A DNA stretch of 64,000 bases. Origin: Bradyrhizobium liaoningense. GTDB lineage: Bacteria > Pseudomonadota > Alphaproteobacteria > Rhizobiales > Xanthobacteraceae. The stretch covers positions 227,350-291,349 of the forward strand of contig NZ_JAFCJM010000002.1 of assembly GCF_018130955.1 (NCBI RefSeq). The letters run 5' to 3'. The position numbers and the translations under genes were made by a program. This document shows, piece by piece, positions 63,467 through 64,000 of this stretch; within the stretch, counting starts at the first letter, position 1, and every line of letters starts with the position of its first letter. The notes under the pieces were generated by a model that had not been told where the DNA came from, made no database searches, and saw only the letters and a list, made by a program, of their open reading frames with translations.

Positions 63467-63856
63467 ATGCGCGCATTGGCTTTGACGATTTTGACAGTGG
63501 GTATCGCCTTAACAACGGGGCATGCACGGGCTCAAACATATGATCCGGCTTTTCCCGTTTGCTTGGCCGTCGTTTCTTTCGGAACCACCCCTTACTATCG
63601 ATGCAGCTTCACGACGATGGCCCAATGCAGGGCGTCGGCCAACGGTCAGTCGTGCATCCTCAACCCTTATTACGCTGGTGCGACGGCCAGAGGAAAAAAT
63701 CAACGCTATCGTAGGTCGTACGCGGCACCAAAGCCGCCGGTCCGCAACCGGACCTCACCGTGCGATCAAGGAAGAGAAGCATACTATGGAGCTTGCCAGG
63801 GTTACGCGCCGGGCGAGAAAGAAGAATTTCTCCGAAGTGTGAGACGCTACATGTGA
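63467..63856 (+). CDS. DUF3551 family secreted protein
   Basis: The 129-residue protein has a signal peptide (MRALALTILTVGIALTTGHA, cleavage after RAQ/ARA) and the DUF3551 core: YDPAFPVCLAVVSFGTTPYY, CSFTTMAQCRASANGQSC, ILNPYY. Two disulfides are likely. The family is a large Bradyrhizobium-type group of unknown function. The C-terminal extension (NRTSPCDQGREAYYGACQGY ... FLRSVRRYM) is longer than most members and adds two more cysteines. GGAGGAGG precedes the ATG. Confidence 0.85.
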   Translation: MRALALTILTVGIALTTGHARAQTYDPAFPVCLAVVSFGTTPYYRCSFTTMAQCRASANGQSCILNPYYAGATARGKNQRYRRSYAAPKPPVRNRTSPCDQGREAYYGACQGYAPGEKEEFLRSVRRYM

Positions 63857-63930
63857 TGGGCCGATCGTTTTCCGATCTTAAAGCGTGATGGCGTTTGGTT
63901 GAATCGGTTGGTCCGCGGGCTCGTGAGCAA

Positions 63931-63965
63931 CCGGCGAGATGGGTAACAGTTCAAACCGACGACAT
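63931..63965. repeat. Short direct repeat near the window end, possible IS edge
   Basis: GAGATGGGTAACA and GACATGGGTAACA are two nearly identical 13-mers close together (about 63937-63974). Repeated ATGGGTAACA motifs occur at the ends of some rhizobial insertion sequences, but the element itself would lie past the window. Confidence 0.3.
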
Positions 63966-64000
63966 GGGTAACACAATTCTTGTTTCGTTCAGGTCTGTTG

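Noticed and set aside
1..64000. CRISPR array or rRNA operon
   Set aside because: No regularly spaced direct repeats and no rRNA-like sequence were seen anywhere in the window.

Overview
The window looks like chromosomal DNA of a Bradyrhizobium-type alphaproteobacterium (Nitrobacteraceae). This rests on high GC, a fused IspDF, the pcm-tolC-popZ-valS order, an Aap-type amino-acid ABC operon, DUF3551 and DUF6894 small proteins, and several intergenic palindrome families typical of that genus. No rRNA, CRISPR array, intact transposase or integrase was seen. Three tRNAs are present: Asn-GTT, Cys-GCA and Arg-TCT.

Layout. 1-5.6 kb: ispDF, a CinA-type amidohydrolase, a DUF2478 protein, a decayed phosphoesterase, and a small surface-glycan cassette (acetyltransferase, glycosyltransferase, methyltransferase). 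5.6-14.6 kb: lipA with a COQ10-like START protein, an alkyladenine glycosylase, then valS, popZ, tolC and a pcm-like gene. 14.7-20.6 kb: tRNA-Asn, small secreted proteins, and an envelope-stress operon made of a PspA gene, a YqiJ/NfeD-like membrane protein and a flotillin, then tRNA-Cys. 21-23.5 kb: a two-gene polysaccharide ABC exporter and a DTW-domain tRNA-modifying enzyme. 23.5-32.8 kb: a four-gene tripartite efflux operon with two RND pumps. 33-38.3 kb: a FAD oxidoreductase/DUF1365/Cfa operon, cysK and a DUF805 protein. 38.4-43 kb: aapJQMP. 43.3-46.3 kb: metC and a Na/Pi cotransporter. 46.3-50 kb: a lipid A or surface sugar-transfer operon (ArnT-like, PAP2, GT2, LAB_N). 50-57.5 kb: pbpC with an alpha-2-macroglobulin. 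58-64 kb, after tRNA-Arg: a gene-poor accessory stretch of small orphan proteins, a GNAT acetyltransferase and repeated hairpins.

The most unusual object is the PspA gene at 17929-19092. Its first ~165 residues resemble the N-terminal lobe of IS200/IS605 OrfB (TnpB) proteins, with no RuvC nuclease part. This is joined in frame to a complete 222-residue PspA that has its own strong internal ribosome binding site. Directly upstream lies a perfect GCACC-N5-GGTGC palindrome, the NtrC-type operator consensus. The gene heads an operon with YqiJ and flotillin, so a transposon-derived RNA/DNA-binding module may have been recruited to membrane-stress control. The homology is judged by eye and needs a profile or structure search.
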